The notes under the pieces are model-generated. The model made no database searches. It had not been told where the DNA came from and saw only the letters and a list, made by a program, of their open reading frames with translations. 38,882 nt of DNA from Terriglobia bacterium (lineage in GTDB: Bacteria; Acidobacteriota; Terriglobia; Bryobacterales; Bryobacteraceae). Made by a program: the position numbers and the translations under genes. The DNA is taken from NCBI GenBank assembly GCA_021325175.1, contig JAJPHS010000168.1:1-38882 (forward strand), read 5' to 3'. Positions 1 through 8,651 of this stretch are shown in pieces (positions within the stretch are counted from its first letter, which is position 1; each line of letters begins with the position of its first letter).

Positions 1-81
1 CCGCAACCCTCATCTCCGCAACCCCAACGCCGTTTCATTCTTTCGGAGGCAACTGAACAAGCCCTGGCATTCATGCCGGCG

Positions 82-101
82 GGCGGAATTTCAATCCCGC
101 C
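82..101 (-). terminator. hairpin downstream of pgsA
   Basis: GGCGG and CCGCC arms flank an AT-rich centre and extend to about 8-9 bp if a G.U pair is allowed. The hairpin lies 11 nt past the pgsA stop on the minus strand. There is no T-tract after it, so intrinsic termination is uncertain. It could simply be a 3'-end stabilising hairpin. Confidence 0.3.
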
Positions 102-112
102 TTGCGGCCGGG

Positions 113-781
113 TTAGCCCTGATCGGTGAAATCGGCGACCGGGGAGGGCACGCGGCGTAATCGTTCGGCGCGTTTTCTTTGCCGCTCCATGCGAAGCAGC
201 TCGCGGCGGCGGCGCTGCTTCACTCCATCGTCGATCCTGCGCCAGAACTTCCGGAAATAATCCGCGGCCGAGACGAGCGCGAAAAGCATCACCGCCCACA
301 TCCCGATCACGCCCAGTTGATCCAGCGCCTGCCAGCGAATCCCGGCGATCACCAGCGAAATGGCGATCACCTGCGAGGCCATTTTGGTCTTGCCGAGATC
401 GCTTGCCTTGATCGTGTAGCCGGAGGAGGCCGCGATGGAACGCAGGCCGGACACGGCAAACTCGCGGCCGATGATCAGAATCACGATCCAGGCAGGCACG
501 CGATGAATATCGACGAGCGAAATCAGCGCCGCCGAGATCAGCAGCTTATCGGCGATGGGATCGAGCAGCGTGCCGACCGTGGTCACCTGTCCCCAGCGGC
601 GCGCCAGCCATCCATCGAGCAGATCCGTCGCCGCCGCCGCGAGAAAGACGGCGAGCGCGAACATCTCGCGCGAGAAAAGCTCCGGCAGCCGGGCGAACCA
701 GGTCCCATCCGCCAGCAGCGCCGCCACCAGCAGCGGAACAAAGAAGATCCGCAATAGCGTGAGCAGATTCGGGAGATTCAT
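113..781 (-). CDS. pgsA: CDP-diacylglycerol--glycerol-3-phosphate 3-phosphatidyltransferase
   Basis: This is an integral membrane enzyme that makes phosphatidylglycerol phosphate from CDP-diacylglycerol and glycerol-3-phosphate, the committed step to phosphatidylglycerol and cardiolipin. The CDP-alcohol phosphatidyltransferase signature is complete: D53-x2-D56-G57-x2-A60-R61, then G70, D74 and D78. The N-terminus (MNLPNLLTLLRIFFVP) is typical of PgsA. Several hydrophobic stretches follow (about residues 10-24, 38-52, 76-92, 95-105 and 135-172). The C-terminal 35 residues are an unusually basic, arginine-rich tail after the last membrane segment. At 222 aa it is slightly longer than the usual 180-200, because of that tail. 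It is the last gene of the minus-strand series hfq-hflX-pgsA, 25 nt after the hflX stop. Assignment to PgsA rather than another CDP-alcohol transferase rests on the N-terminal sequence and length. Confidence 0.93.
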   Translation of the reverse strand: MNLPNLLTLLRIFFVPLLVAALLADGTWFARLPELFSREMFALAVFLAAAATDLLDGWLARRWGQVTTVGTLLDPIADKLLISAALISLVDIHRVPAWIVILIIGREFAVSGLRSIAASSGYTIKASDLGKTKMASQVIAISLVIAGIRWQALDQLGVIGMWAVMLFALVSAADYFRKFWRRIDDGVKQRRRRELLRMERQRKRAERLRRVPSPVADFTDQG

Positions 782-806
782 CCGACCAACTAAATCATAG
801 CCCAGC

Positions 807-2123
<1,317 letters not shown>

Positions 2124-2128
2124 GACGT

Positions 2129-2415
2129 TCAGTTTTCGTCGCTGACCGGCGCGCCGGGCGCGGCATGCGATCCCGCCGTGGCGGCGGTGCTGTGCATAGG
2201 CGCGTGGAACGGCTTGGAGACCACCACCGTTGAAATCGCGTGCTTGAAGATCAGTTGTCCTGCTGGTTCGTTTCCAGAATCACGGAATATTTGTCAAAAC
2301 TCTTAATTCGTCCGCTGAGTTTTACCCCACTCATCAAGTAGATAGTCAGAAAAGTTTTGTCTTTGCGCGCATTGTTTAAAAATGCTTCTTGTATGTTTTG
2401 CGCCTGTTTTTCCAT
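2129..2415 (-). pseudogene. hfq: RNA chaperone Hfq, frame broken near codon 53
   Basis: Hfq is a hexameric Sm-like RNA chaperone that pairs small RNAs with mRNAs. From ATG at 2415, preceded by a good ribosome binding site (AGGAAGG on the minus strand, 2425-2431), the frame encodes a clear Sm1 region: [15 protein letters not shown], then [25 protein letters not shown]. It hits TGA at 2251-2253 after 54 codons. Shifting by one base at about 2257-2259 recovers the missing Sm2 half: [16 protein letters not shown], including the conserved YKHAIS-type motif, plus a short Ala/Pro-rich tail ending at 2129. The restored protein would be about 95 aa. A single lost A (GAA CAA read as GA CAA) explains the break. 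It could be a sequencing or assembly error, a real lesion, or, less likely, frameshifting; no slippery heptamer is present. The gene sits directly upstream of hflX. Confidence 0.85.
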
Positions 2416-2563
2416 TGGAGCATTCCTTCCTCACGAGAGTACGAGAGGTTCCGTCACGTCCACCCACAGGGCGGAAGAATACCACCCCAATCATAACCCA
2501 CCTGCCCGGTGAATGGATTCCTTTTCTCCGGCGGAAGAAACCGTACGAATCGCCGGTAAGCGT

Positions 2564-3661
2564 TTACGCCACGGTCGCCCCCGCCCGGCGCTCGTTCAAA
2601 ACGATGCGCGCGATCCTTTCGCGGTGATACGCCGCGTCGCCGAAGGCAATCTCGCTCGCCTTGGCGCGGCGGTAATAAAAATGAGTATCGTTTTCCCAGG
2701 TGAAGCCCATCCCGCCCTGGATCTGCACCGCGCGATTGCCCACTTCGCGGCAGGCGTCGCTCGCGTAACTTTTGGCGATGCTCACCGCCGTTCTGGCCTC
2801 CGACGGCGAGCCGCTATCAAGCGCCCATGCCGCATAATACGCTGCCGAGCGGGAGCTTTCCGTCCACAGCAGCATATCCGCGCAGGCGTGCTGGACCGCC
2901 TGATACTGGCCGATCGGTTTGCCGAACTGCTTGCGCGTTTTGGCGTACTCCACCGCGATATCGAGCATCCTTTGCATCCCGCCGGTCATCTCCGCGCATA
3001 AGGCCACGGTCGCGACATCGAAGGCTCGCTCCAGCGCCTGGCGGGCCGCAACGCCACGCGCCAGCAGATCCCCGCGCGCGTTCTCGAAACGTACCTTGTA
3101 CAGGCGCCGCGTCAGATCGATGGCGGGCATCGCCGTAATCCGTAGCTGATCCGGCTGGACCAGGTATAGTGCCAGTTCGCCGCCGTCGCGCGCCGCCACT
3201 AAAAGAAAATCGGCGGTTGCCGCGTCGGCGACGAATCTTTTTTCGCCCGTGAGCCCGGACATTTTCACGTCTTCCGGATCCCAGCTCGCCGTCGATTCGA
3301 GAAACGCCACCGTGCCTCTCACGGTTCCCGCTGCGATTCCGGACAGATATCTGCCGGAGCCCGCCGCCGCGATCGCCGCCGCCGCCGTGATCGTGGAAAG
3401 AAAGCCGCCCGGCGCGAGCGCGCGTCCCATTTCCTCGGCAAGCGCCGCCAGCTCCACATGGCCCAACCCAAGCCCGCCGGCTTCTTCGGCGATCACCACG
3501 CCCTGAAAACCCTGCGCCGCCATCTTGCGCCACAAACTTTCGTCGTGCGCCGTTTCGGTTTGCGCGATCCGGCGGACTTCGCTCATTGGGCATTCGGTCG
3601 CGAAGAACTTCCGCGCGTTGTCTTTCAGGATTCGCTGCGATTCGCTCAATCCAAACTGCAT
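2564..3661 (-). CDS. acyl-CoA dehydrogenase, subunit lacking the usual catalytic Glu
   Basis: This belongs to the acyl-CoA dehydrogenase superfamily (FAD enzymes that form the alpha,beta double bond of acyl-CoA). An N-terminal helical domain (about 1-105) contains GFQGVVIAEEAGGLGLG. A middle beta domain is followed by the C-terminal helical domain with the family segment YAKTRKQFGKPIGQYQAVQH and QIQGGMGFTWENDTHFYYRR near the end. The position normally holding the catalytic Glu (the IYEGT-type motif) reads as a non-acidic segment after HFYYRR. The partner gene just upstream has it. This split is known in two-subunit (alpha2beta2) dehydrogenases such as the actinobacterial FadE26/FadE27-like and ChsE enzymes acting on bulky CoA thioesters. 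The start lies 6 nt downstream of the partner's stop, so the two are surely co-transcribed. The substrate cannot be read from the sequence. Confidence 0.88.
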   Translation of the reverse strand: MQFGLSESQRILKDNARKFFATECPMSEVRRIAQTETAHDESLWRKMAAQGFQGVVIAEEAGGLGLGHVELAALAEEMGRALAPGGFLSTITAAAAIAAAGSGRYLSGIAAGTVRGTVAFLESTASWDPEDVKMSGLTGEKRFVADAATADFLLVAARDGGELALYLVQPDQLRITAMPAIDLTRRLYKVRFENARGDLLARGVAARQALERAFDVATVALCAEMTGGMQRMLDIAVEYAKTRKQFGKPIGQYQAVQHACADMLLWTESSRSAAYYAAWALDSGSPSEARTAVSIAKSYASDACREVGNRAVQIQGGMGFTWENDTHFYYRRAKASEIAFGDAAYHRERIARIVLNERRAGATVA

Positions 3662-3667
3662 AATCCC

Positions 3668-4846
3668 TCAGTAGCTCTTGGCCAGCCCGAGCACGAAATG
3701 CCCGATGATGTTCCGCTGGATTTCCGACGTGCCGGCCTCGATCGTGTTGCCGCGGCTCCGCAAATATCCGTACGCCCACTGCCCGCCGTCGATGGCGTCT
3801 TCGGCGCCCTGCGCAAGCTGCCCGTACGGACCGAGAATCTCCATCGCCACCTGCTGCATTCGCTGGTTTAATTCACTCCAGAAAATCTTCTGGATCGATC
3901 CTTCCGGACCCGGCACGCCGGTTTCATTCATCCGGCTGAACGCGCGCATTTGATTGAAGCGCATGATTTCGATTTCGGCGTAGCATTGCGCCAGCTTCTG
4001 CCGGACCAGCGGATCGCCGTCGCGCCCCATCTCTCGCGCCACTTCCACCAGGCGGTTGAAGTTGCGCCGGTAGGTCACTTGCAAAGCCGCGCCGAAGGTG
4101 CCGCGCTCGTGCGCCAGCGTTCCGATCGCGACGCGCCAGCCATCGTTTACTTCGCCGAGCACATTTTCGACCGGCACGCGCGCATCGCGAAAGAAAATTT
4201 CGGAAAACTCGCATTCGCCGCTCATCTGCCGTAGCCCGCGAACCTCGATGCCGGGCGAATGCATATCGACCAGCAACACCGTCAGGCCCTTATGTTTGGG
4301 CGCGGCCGGATCGGTGCGCACGAGGAGCTCGCAGCGATCGGCGGCCCAGCCGTAGCTGGTCCAGCACTTGTGCCCGTTCACCACGAAATGATCGCCGTCA
4401 AGCCTGGCTTCGGTAGAAAGCGAGGCCAAATCGCTGCCCGCGTTCGGCTCCGAAAATCCCTGGCACCAGATCTCCTCCGCGCTCAAGATTTTTTCGAGAT
4501 AAGATTTCTTCTGCCGCTCGGTTCCAAAGGCGATGATGGTCGGCCCCACCAGGCCGAGGCCGATCACATTGGCCATCGGCGGCGCCTGGGCGCGCGCCAT
4601 TTCCTCGATGAAAATCATCTGCTCGATGATGCTCGCGCCGCGCCCCCCATACTCGACCGGCCAGGAGATGCCCGCCCATCCAGCGTCGAACAGCTTTCTT
4701 TGCCATTGGCGCAGATAGGCGAAGCGGGCGCTAAGGGACTCCTCCGCGTTGCGCCGCGCGGCCCAGTCGCGAGGCGTATTTGCGTTCAGCCAGCCGCGGA
4801 CTTCGTCGCGGAACGCCAGCTCTTTCGGGTTCAGGTTGAGGTCCAC
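3668..4846 (-). CDS. acyl-CoA dehydrogenase, subunit with the catalytic Glu
   Basis: A 392-aa acyl-CoA dehydrogenase starting at GTG (4846). It has the FAD/substrate signature CQGFSEPNAGSDLASL at about 128-143, a beta domain with VNGHKCWTSYGWAADRCELL, and the C-terminal segment GNTIEAGTSEIQRNIIG. E370 of that segment occupies the catalytic base position of one branch of the family. Together with the downstream 365-aa paralogue it probably forms a heteromeric enzyme. The motif layout and length resemble those of actinobacterial FadE proteins for unusual or branched acyl-CoAs. No electron-transfer flavoprotein or thiolase gene lies beside it, so the pathway is unknown. Confidence 0.9.
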   Translation of the reverse strand: MDLNLNPKELAFRDEVRGWLNANTPRDWAARRNAEESLSARFAYLRQWQRKLFDAGWAGISWPVEYGGRGASIIEQMIFIEEMARAQAPPMANVIGLGLVGPTIIAFGTERQKKSYLEKILSAEEIWCQGFSEPNAGSDLASLSTEARLDGDHFVVNGHKCWTSYGWAADRCELLVRTDPAAPKHKGLTVLLVDMHSPGIEVRGLRQMSGECEFSEIFFRDARVPVENVLGEVNDGWRVAIGTLAHERGTFGAALQVTYRRNFNRLVEVAREMGRDGDPLVRQKLAQCYAEIEIMRFNQMRAFSRMNETGVPGPEGSIQKIFWSELNQRMQQVAMEILGPYGQLAQGAEDAIDGGQWAYGYLRSRGNTIEAGTSEIQRNIIGHFVLGLAKSY

Positions 4847-4893
4847 GGGTCGAGTTTAGCACCTTCCAACCGGTCGGTAGGCGCGCCTGTCTT

Positions 4894-5514
4894 CTATTTG
4901 TGTTGCGCCGGATCGGTTATCGGGAAGTCAAAGATCTCGCTCGCGGCGTTTACGATAAGCTGGCCCGCGCCGAGCGGCTTGCCTTGCGTCGCGAAGAAAA
5001 TCGCGCCGTCGGTCGATTCGCCCGGCTTCAGCTTTGTCAATACCAGCGCGATAGCCGAAGCCGTCGCCGCCGCGTTCAGCTTGGTGGATCCCAAATCGGC
5101 GATGGCGCTTTGCCGTCGCGATTCGTAGCCGTTGGTCGAATGAATCTGGGTGTTGCCGTATAAACCGGCTTCGTAGGTTTTCACCAGCTTGATCAAATCG
5201 CCGCGGCTTGCCTTATCGCGCAGGGTATTCACCACGATCTCGGCGGGCAGCGCCTGAAGACTCTGGCCGTCGGAACGTTCGAAGTGAAAATCCTCCGGCC
5301 GAACCGACCAGGAAATGGAAGACCCGTTGGTAACCGCGATCTCCAGCACCACGTAGTCGTGAACGTGGATCGGCAGTGGCGCGAACATGATCGTCACACC
5401 GTTACGCGTGAGGGATTTGTAATGCAGCCCGCCCGAATCAAATTCAATAACTTGGGCGTTCAGAGCCGCGCAAAACGGCAGCAGGAGAAGTAAACGCCGG
5501 GCTCGCAACCGCAT
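4894..5514 (-). CDS. secreted protein of unknown function
   Basis: I do not recognise this 206-aa protein. It begins with arginines and a hydrophobic stretch (RRLLLLLPFCAALNA), a likely Sec signal cleaved near residue 20 before QVIEFD. The mature part looks beta-rich in its first half, with a segment VLEIAVTNGSSISWSVRPEDF resembling a periplasmic immunoglobulin-like fold. An Ala-rich helical segment lies around residues 145-160. It is transcribed away from pckA, with 74 nt between the two starts, and runs 47 nt ahead of the acyl-CoA dehydrogenase pair on the same strand. Signal-bearing hypotheticals of this style are common in Acidobacteriota, but that is only a general impression. Confidence 0.7.
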   Translation of the reverse strand: MRLRARRLLLLLPFCAALNAQVIEFDSGGLHYKSLTRNGVTIMFAPLPIHVHDYVVLEIAVTNGSSISWSVRPEDFHFERSDGQSLQALPAEIVVNTLRDKASRGDLIKLVKTYEAGLYGNTQIHSTNGYESRRQSAIADLGSTKLNAAATASAIALVLTKLKPGESTDGAIFFATQGKPLGAGQLIVNAASEIFDFPITDPAQHK

Positions 5515-5539
5515 GACTACATGATAGACTGGAAGCTGT

Positions 5540-5568
5540 TTGGCGCAAGCATTTCACACCATTAAAAA
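5540..5568 (+). promoter_or_regulatory. possible sigma-70-type promoter of pckA
   Basis: TTGGCG (5540-5545) and TAAAAA (5563-5568) are separated by 17 nt in the 74-nt gap between the divergent starts. Each matches 4 of 6 consensus positions. The A/T-rich run ATTAAAAATA stands out from the GC-rich surroundings. A start site about 10 nt before the pckA ATG would follow. This is a pattern match only. Confidence 0.3.
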
Positions 5569-5588
5569 TAAGAGAGCCGATCTTTGCT

Positions 5589-7184
5589 ATGCAGAATGAG
5601 CGTGTTCGTCCAAGTCGATACGAACTCGACCGCCATGGACTCCGTAAGGTGGGAGCCATCCACTGGAATCTGAATCCGGCGCAGTTGATCGAACAGGCGA
5701 TCCTACGGGGAGAAGGCATGTTGTCGGAGAACGGAGCATTGGTGGTCCGCACCGGACAGTTCACCGGCCGTTCGCCGAAGGATAAATTTATCGTTCGCGA
5801 CGCGTCCACCGAGTCGACCGTGAATTGGGGGCCGGTGAATCAGGCGATGAGCCCGGAGAACTTCGACCGGCTGTTCGCGCGGCTGGTCCAGTTCTGGGAA
5901 GGCAAGGAAGTCTTCGTGCAGGATTGTTTCGCCGGCGCCGATCCGGCGTATCAGCTTCCGGTACGCGTGATCGCCCAGCGCGCCTGGCACGCACTGTTCG
6001 GACGGCAGTTGTTCGTCCGCGGCGACGCCTCGAAACTGGCCGAATATACGCCGGAGTTTACGATTTTCTTCGCGCCGGCTTTTCAGGCCGATCCGGCGGC
6101 CGAAGGAACCCGGTCGCAAACCGCGATCGTGATCAATTTCGCGAAAAAAATTATCCTGATCGCCGGCACCGAGTACGCCGGAGAGCTCAAAAAGAGCGTT
6201 TTTTCGACGTTGAATTATCTTTTGACGTTCCGCAACGTGCTGCCCATGCACTGCTCGGCCAATATCGGCCAAAATGGCAAAACCGCGCTCTTTTTTGGTC
6301 TTTCCGGAACCGGAAAAACCACGCTTTCGGCCGATCCCGGCCGCCGCCTGATCGGCGACGACGAGCACGGTTGGAGCGATCGCGGCGTGTTCAACTTTGA
6401 AGGCGGATGCTACGCGAAATGTATCCATCTTTCGAAGGAAAAAGAGCCGCAAATCTGGAACGCGATCCGCTTCGGCGCGGTGCTGGAGAACGTCGCCATG
6501 GACCCGGAAACCCGGCTGGTCGATTTCGATTCCGATCAGTACACCGAGAATACCCGCGCGGCTTATCAGGTGGAATTTATCGATAATGCGGTGATTCCCG
6601 GCATCGGCGGGCATCCTTCCCACGTGCTTTTCCTGACGGCCGACGCTTTTGGCGTGCTGCCGCCGATTTCGCGCCTCACCCCCGATCAGGCGATGTACCA
6701 TTTTCTGAGCGGATACACGGCGAAGCTCGCCGGAACCGAGCGCGGCCTCGGCAAGGAACCCACGGCGACCTTCAGCGCCGGATTCGGCGAGCCGTTCCTG
6801 CCCCGCCATCCCGAGTTTTACGCCAAGATGCTCGGCGAGCGGCTGGAGCGCTACAACGTCAAATGTTATCTGGTGAATACCGGCTGGGTCGGCGGCGGCT
6901 ACGGCGTCGGCCAGCGAATGAGCTTGGCCTACACGCGCGCCATGGTCAACGCGGCGATCGCGGGTGAACTGGACGGCGTCGCGGTTGAGCCGCATCCGGT
7001 CTTCCGCGTGCTCGTGCCCAAGAGCGTGCCGGGCATTCCTCCGGAACTGCTCGATGCGCGCGGCCAGTGGAAAGACAAAGCGGCGTACGATCGCGCGGCC
7101 GAGGAGTTGAGCGCCCGCTTCCGAAAGAATTTTGAGAAGTTCGGGCACGTGGCCGAGCAGATTATGGAAGCCGCGCCCGCTTAA
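5589..7184 (+). CDS. pckA: phosphoenolpyruvate carboxykinase (ATP)
   Basis: PckA converts oxaloacetate and ATP to phosphoenolpyruvate, CO2 and ADP, the entry step of gluconeogenesis in the cytosol. The 531-aa length is normal. Diagnostic motifs are GQFTGRSPKDKF (about 56-67, oxaloacetate side), the kinase-1a P-loop GLSGTGKTTLS (237-247), the metal-binding kinase-2 motif GDDEHGW (256-262) and FNFEGGCYAK (269-278). The ATP-type P-loop separates it from the GTP enzyme. The ATG at 5589 is the first in frame after the AT-rich promoter region. Transcribed divergently from a secreted hypothetical, it is followed by a T-rich stretch that may end its transcript before the guanylyltransferase gene. Confidence 0.97.
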   Translation: MQNERVRPSRYELDRHGLRKVGAIHWNLNPAQLIEQAILRGEGMLSENGALVVRTGQFTGRSPKDKFIVRDASTESTVNWGPVNQAMSPENFDRLFARLVQFWEGKEVFVQDCFAGADPAYQLPVRVIAQRAWHALFGRQLFVRGDASKLAEYTPEFTIFFAPAFQADPAAEGTRSQTAIVINFAKKIILIAGTEYAGELKKSVFSTLNYLLTFRNVLPMHCSANIGQNGKTALFFGLSGTGKTTLSADPGRRLIGDDEHGWSDRGVFNFEGGCYAKCIHLSKEKEPQIWNAIRFGAVLENVAMDPETRLVDFDSDQYTENTRAAYQVEFIDNAVIPGIGGHPSHVLFLTADAFGVLPPISRLTPDQAMYHFLSGYTAKLAGTERGLGKEPTATFSAGFGEPFLPRHPEFYAKMLGERLERYNVKCYLVNTGWVGGGYGVGQRMSLAYTRAMVNAAIAGELDGVAVEPHPVFRVLVPKSVPGIPPELLDARGQWKDKAAYDRAAEELSARFRKNFEKFGHVAEQIMEAAPA

Positions 7185-7203
7185 ATTCGGGTGAAACTTT
7201 TTT
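7176..7203 (+). terminator. weak intrinsic terminator after pckA
   Basis: CCCG and CGGG arms (7176-7179 and 7188-7191) span the pckA stop. Two T-tracts follow, TTTTTT at 7198-7203 and TTTTT nearby. The stem is only 4-5 bp, so termination may be partial, but the T-tracts are exceptional for this GC-rich sequence. Confidence 0.3.
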
Positions 7204-7219
7204 CATTTTTTGCGGATCT

Positions 7220-7237
7220 AATCAGCACGTGCTGATT
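7220..7237. promoter_or_regulatory. 18-bp perfect palindrome over a GTG start codon
   Basis: AATCAGCACGTGCTGATT is a perfect inverted repeat with no spacer. Its axis falls exactly before the GTG start (7229-7231) of the guanylyltransferase gene. As DNA it is a good dimeric operator site. As RNA it could fold around the start codon. No ribosome binding site is visible upstream. See the findings. Confidence 0.55.
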
Positions 7238-8158
7238 TATAATCCGAAGCCCTGGGCCGTGATCCTCGCGGGCGGCGATGGAACACGTCTGCAATCTTTG
7301 ACTCGGTTTATTTCCGGCGACACGCGCCCCAAGCAGTTCTGCCCGATCTTCGGTGACAGGACTCTGCTGGCCGAAACGCGGGCGCGCCTAAGAAAATTCA
7401 TTCCGCCGGAGCGAACCTTGTTCGTGGTGCAGGATGCGCACCAGCCGTTCTATCGCGACCAGTTGGCCGATGTCAATCCCGATCTGATTCTGAGCCAGCC
7501 GGCTAACAAGGGGACCGCGGTAGCCATCGCCTTTGCCATTGGGAAAATCCTGGCGCGCGATCGCGAGGCGACGGTGGCTGTCTTTCCGGCCGACCACTAT
7601 TACAACAACGACGGAATATTTCTGGCCGCGGTTGAGCGCTCCTGTCACGTGGTCGAGCACAACCAGACCTCGTTGACGCTGCTGGGCGTCGAGGCTTATT
7701 CGCCGGAAACCGAGTACGGCTGGATTGAACCGGAGTTCGACGATCGCGACGCCGCGCGGGTCCTCCGCTTTTGGGAAAAGCCGTCGCTGCCGCGTGCGCG
7801 GGAACTTCTGGCGCGCGGATGCCTCTGGAACACGTTCGTCATGATCGGCAAGGCGGGGACGTTCGCGGATATGATTCACGCGGCCGCCCCCGGACTCACC
7901 GAGAGCGTGCAACCCATCCTGCGCCACTGGACCGATCCGCGCCACCGCCGCATTTTTTCGATTCTTTCGCCGGTCGATTTTTCCCACAACGTTCTGGCGC
8001 TTGAAACCGGGCGGCTGCTGGTGCTACCCTTGCGCGGCATCCGCTGGAGCGATTTGGGGAAACCCGAGCGCGTCATCGAAACTCTGGCCGAAGCGGGAAT
8101 TCGCCCGCGATGGGTGGAACGGTTCGGAGGACTAAGCAACAACGCCCGGACGGCATGA
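7229..8158 (+). CDS. mannose-1-phosphate guanylyltransferase-like nucleotidyltransferase
   Basis: A cytosolic sugar-phosphate nucleotidyltransferase, probably making GDP-mannose from mannose-1-phosphate and GTP for polysaccharide or glycan synthesis. The pyrophosphorylase signature is clear: WAVILAGGDGTRL at the N-terminus, RPKQFCPIFG with the conserved Lys, then FPADHYY (metal-binding D). EYGWIEPE, FWEKP and LWNTFVMIGK are typical of the mannose-type branch. At 309 aa it lacks the C-terminal phosphomannose isomerase domain of long ManC/AlgA proteins. GTG at 7229 is chosen because it lies just before the nucleotide-binding strand; no ATG is available. The start is embedded in an 18-bp palindrome. 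It is convergent with rpiB, separated by 8 nt. Substrate assignment is by motif only. Confidence 0.85.
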   Translation: MLIYNPKPWAVILAGGDGTRLQSLTRFISGDTRPKQFCPIFGDRTLLAETRARLRKFIPPERTLFVVQDAHQPFYRDQLADVNPDLILSQPANKGTAVAIAFAIGKILARDREATVAVFPADHYYNNDGIFLAAVERSCHVVEHNQTSLTLLGVEAYSPETEYGWIEPEFDDRDAARVLRFWEKPSLPRARELLARGCLWNTFVMIGKAGTFADMIHAAAPGLTESVQPILRHWTDPRHRRIFSILSPVDFSHNVLALETGRLLVLPLRGIRWSDLGKPERVIETLAEAGIRPRWVERFGGLSNNARTA

Positions 8159-8166
8159 GGCGGCCG

Positions 8167-8616
8167 CTAGCCGTACTTTTCTTCGATCGCTTTTACCTTC
8201 GCCAGCCGCCTCAGGTGGCGTTCTTCGTTGGTGAATGCCGCGCTGAGGAAAACTTTGGTGAGATCGCGCGCCAGTTCCGGGCCGATCACCCGCGATCCCA
8301 GCACCAGCACATTAATGGCGTCATGCTCGACGCCCTGATGAGCTGAGTAGCAATCGTGGCACAATCCGGCGCGCACGCCTTTCATCTTGTTGACCGCGAC
8401 GGAGGCGCCCACGCCGCTGCCGCAAATCAGAATGCCGCGATCGGCGGCGGCCTCGCGAATCGCCCGGCCGACCTTCTCGGCGAAATCGGGATAGTCCACC
8501 GCGGCGGTGCTGTTGGTGCCGGCGTCGACCGCTTCATGACCCAGCTCCCGCACGTATTCGAGCAGCTTCTGTTTGAGCTCGTATCCCGCATGATCCGCGC
8601 CGAGGACGATTCGCAT
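8167..8616 (-). CDS. rpiB: ribose-5-phosphate isomerase B
   Basis: RpiB interconverts ribose-5-phosphate and ribulose-5-phosphate in the pentose phosphate pathway. The 149-aa protein is normal for the LacA/RpiB family. Hallmarks: [10 protein letters not shown] at the N-terminus (phosphate and D-H pair), [16 protein letters not shown] (about 62-77) with the catalytic Cys, [27 protein letters not shown], and a C-terminal helix. A ribosome binding site (AAAGG) precedes the ATG by 2-3 nt in the minus direction. Its start is only 35 nt from that of the divergent CoA transferase gene, so the two promoters must overlap each other or the coding starts. Confidence 0.95.
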   Translation of the reverse strand: MRIVLGADHAGYELKQKLLEYVRELGHEAVDAGTNSTAAVDYPDFAEKVGRAIREAAADRGILICGSGVGASVAVNKMKGVRAGLCHDCYSAHQGVEHDAINVLVLGSRVIGPELARDLTKVFLSAAFTNEERHLRRLAKVKAIEEKYG

Positions 8617-8651
8617 GACCTTTAGTTTGCCAAAGAAGTTACAGTTGAGGA

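Noticed and set aside
2416..2563. Promoter for hfq with TATGAT at about 2492
   Set aside because: A -10-like hexamer exists but no acceptable -35 at the proper distance, so it is not listed.
5703..7148. 481-codon minus-strand frame opposite pckA
   Set aside because: Shadow of a fully recognisable PckA.
8161..8173. Small hairpin between the guanylyltransferase and rpiB stops
   Set aside because: A 4-bp stem is too short to call a terminator, despite a T-rich stretch after it.
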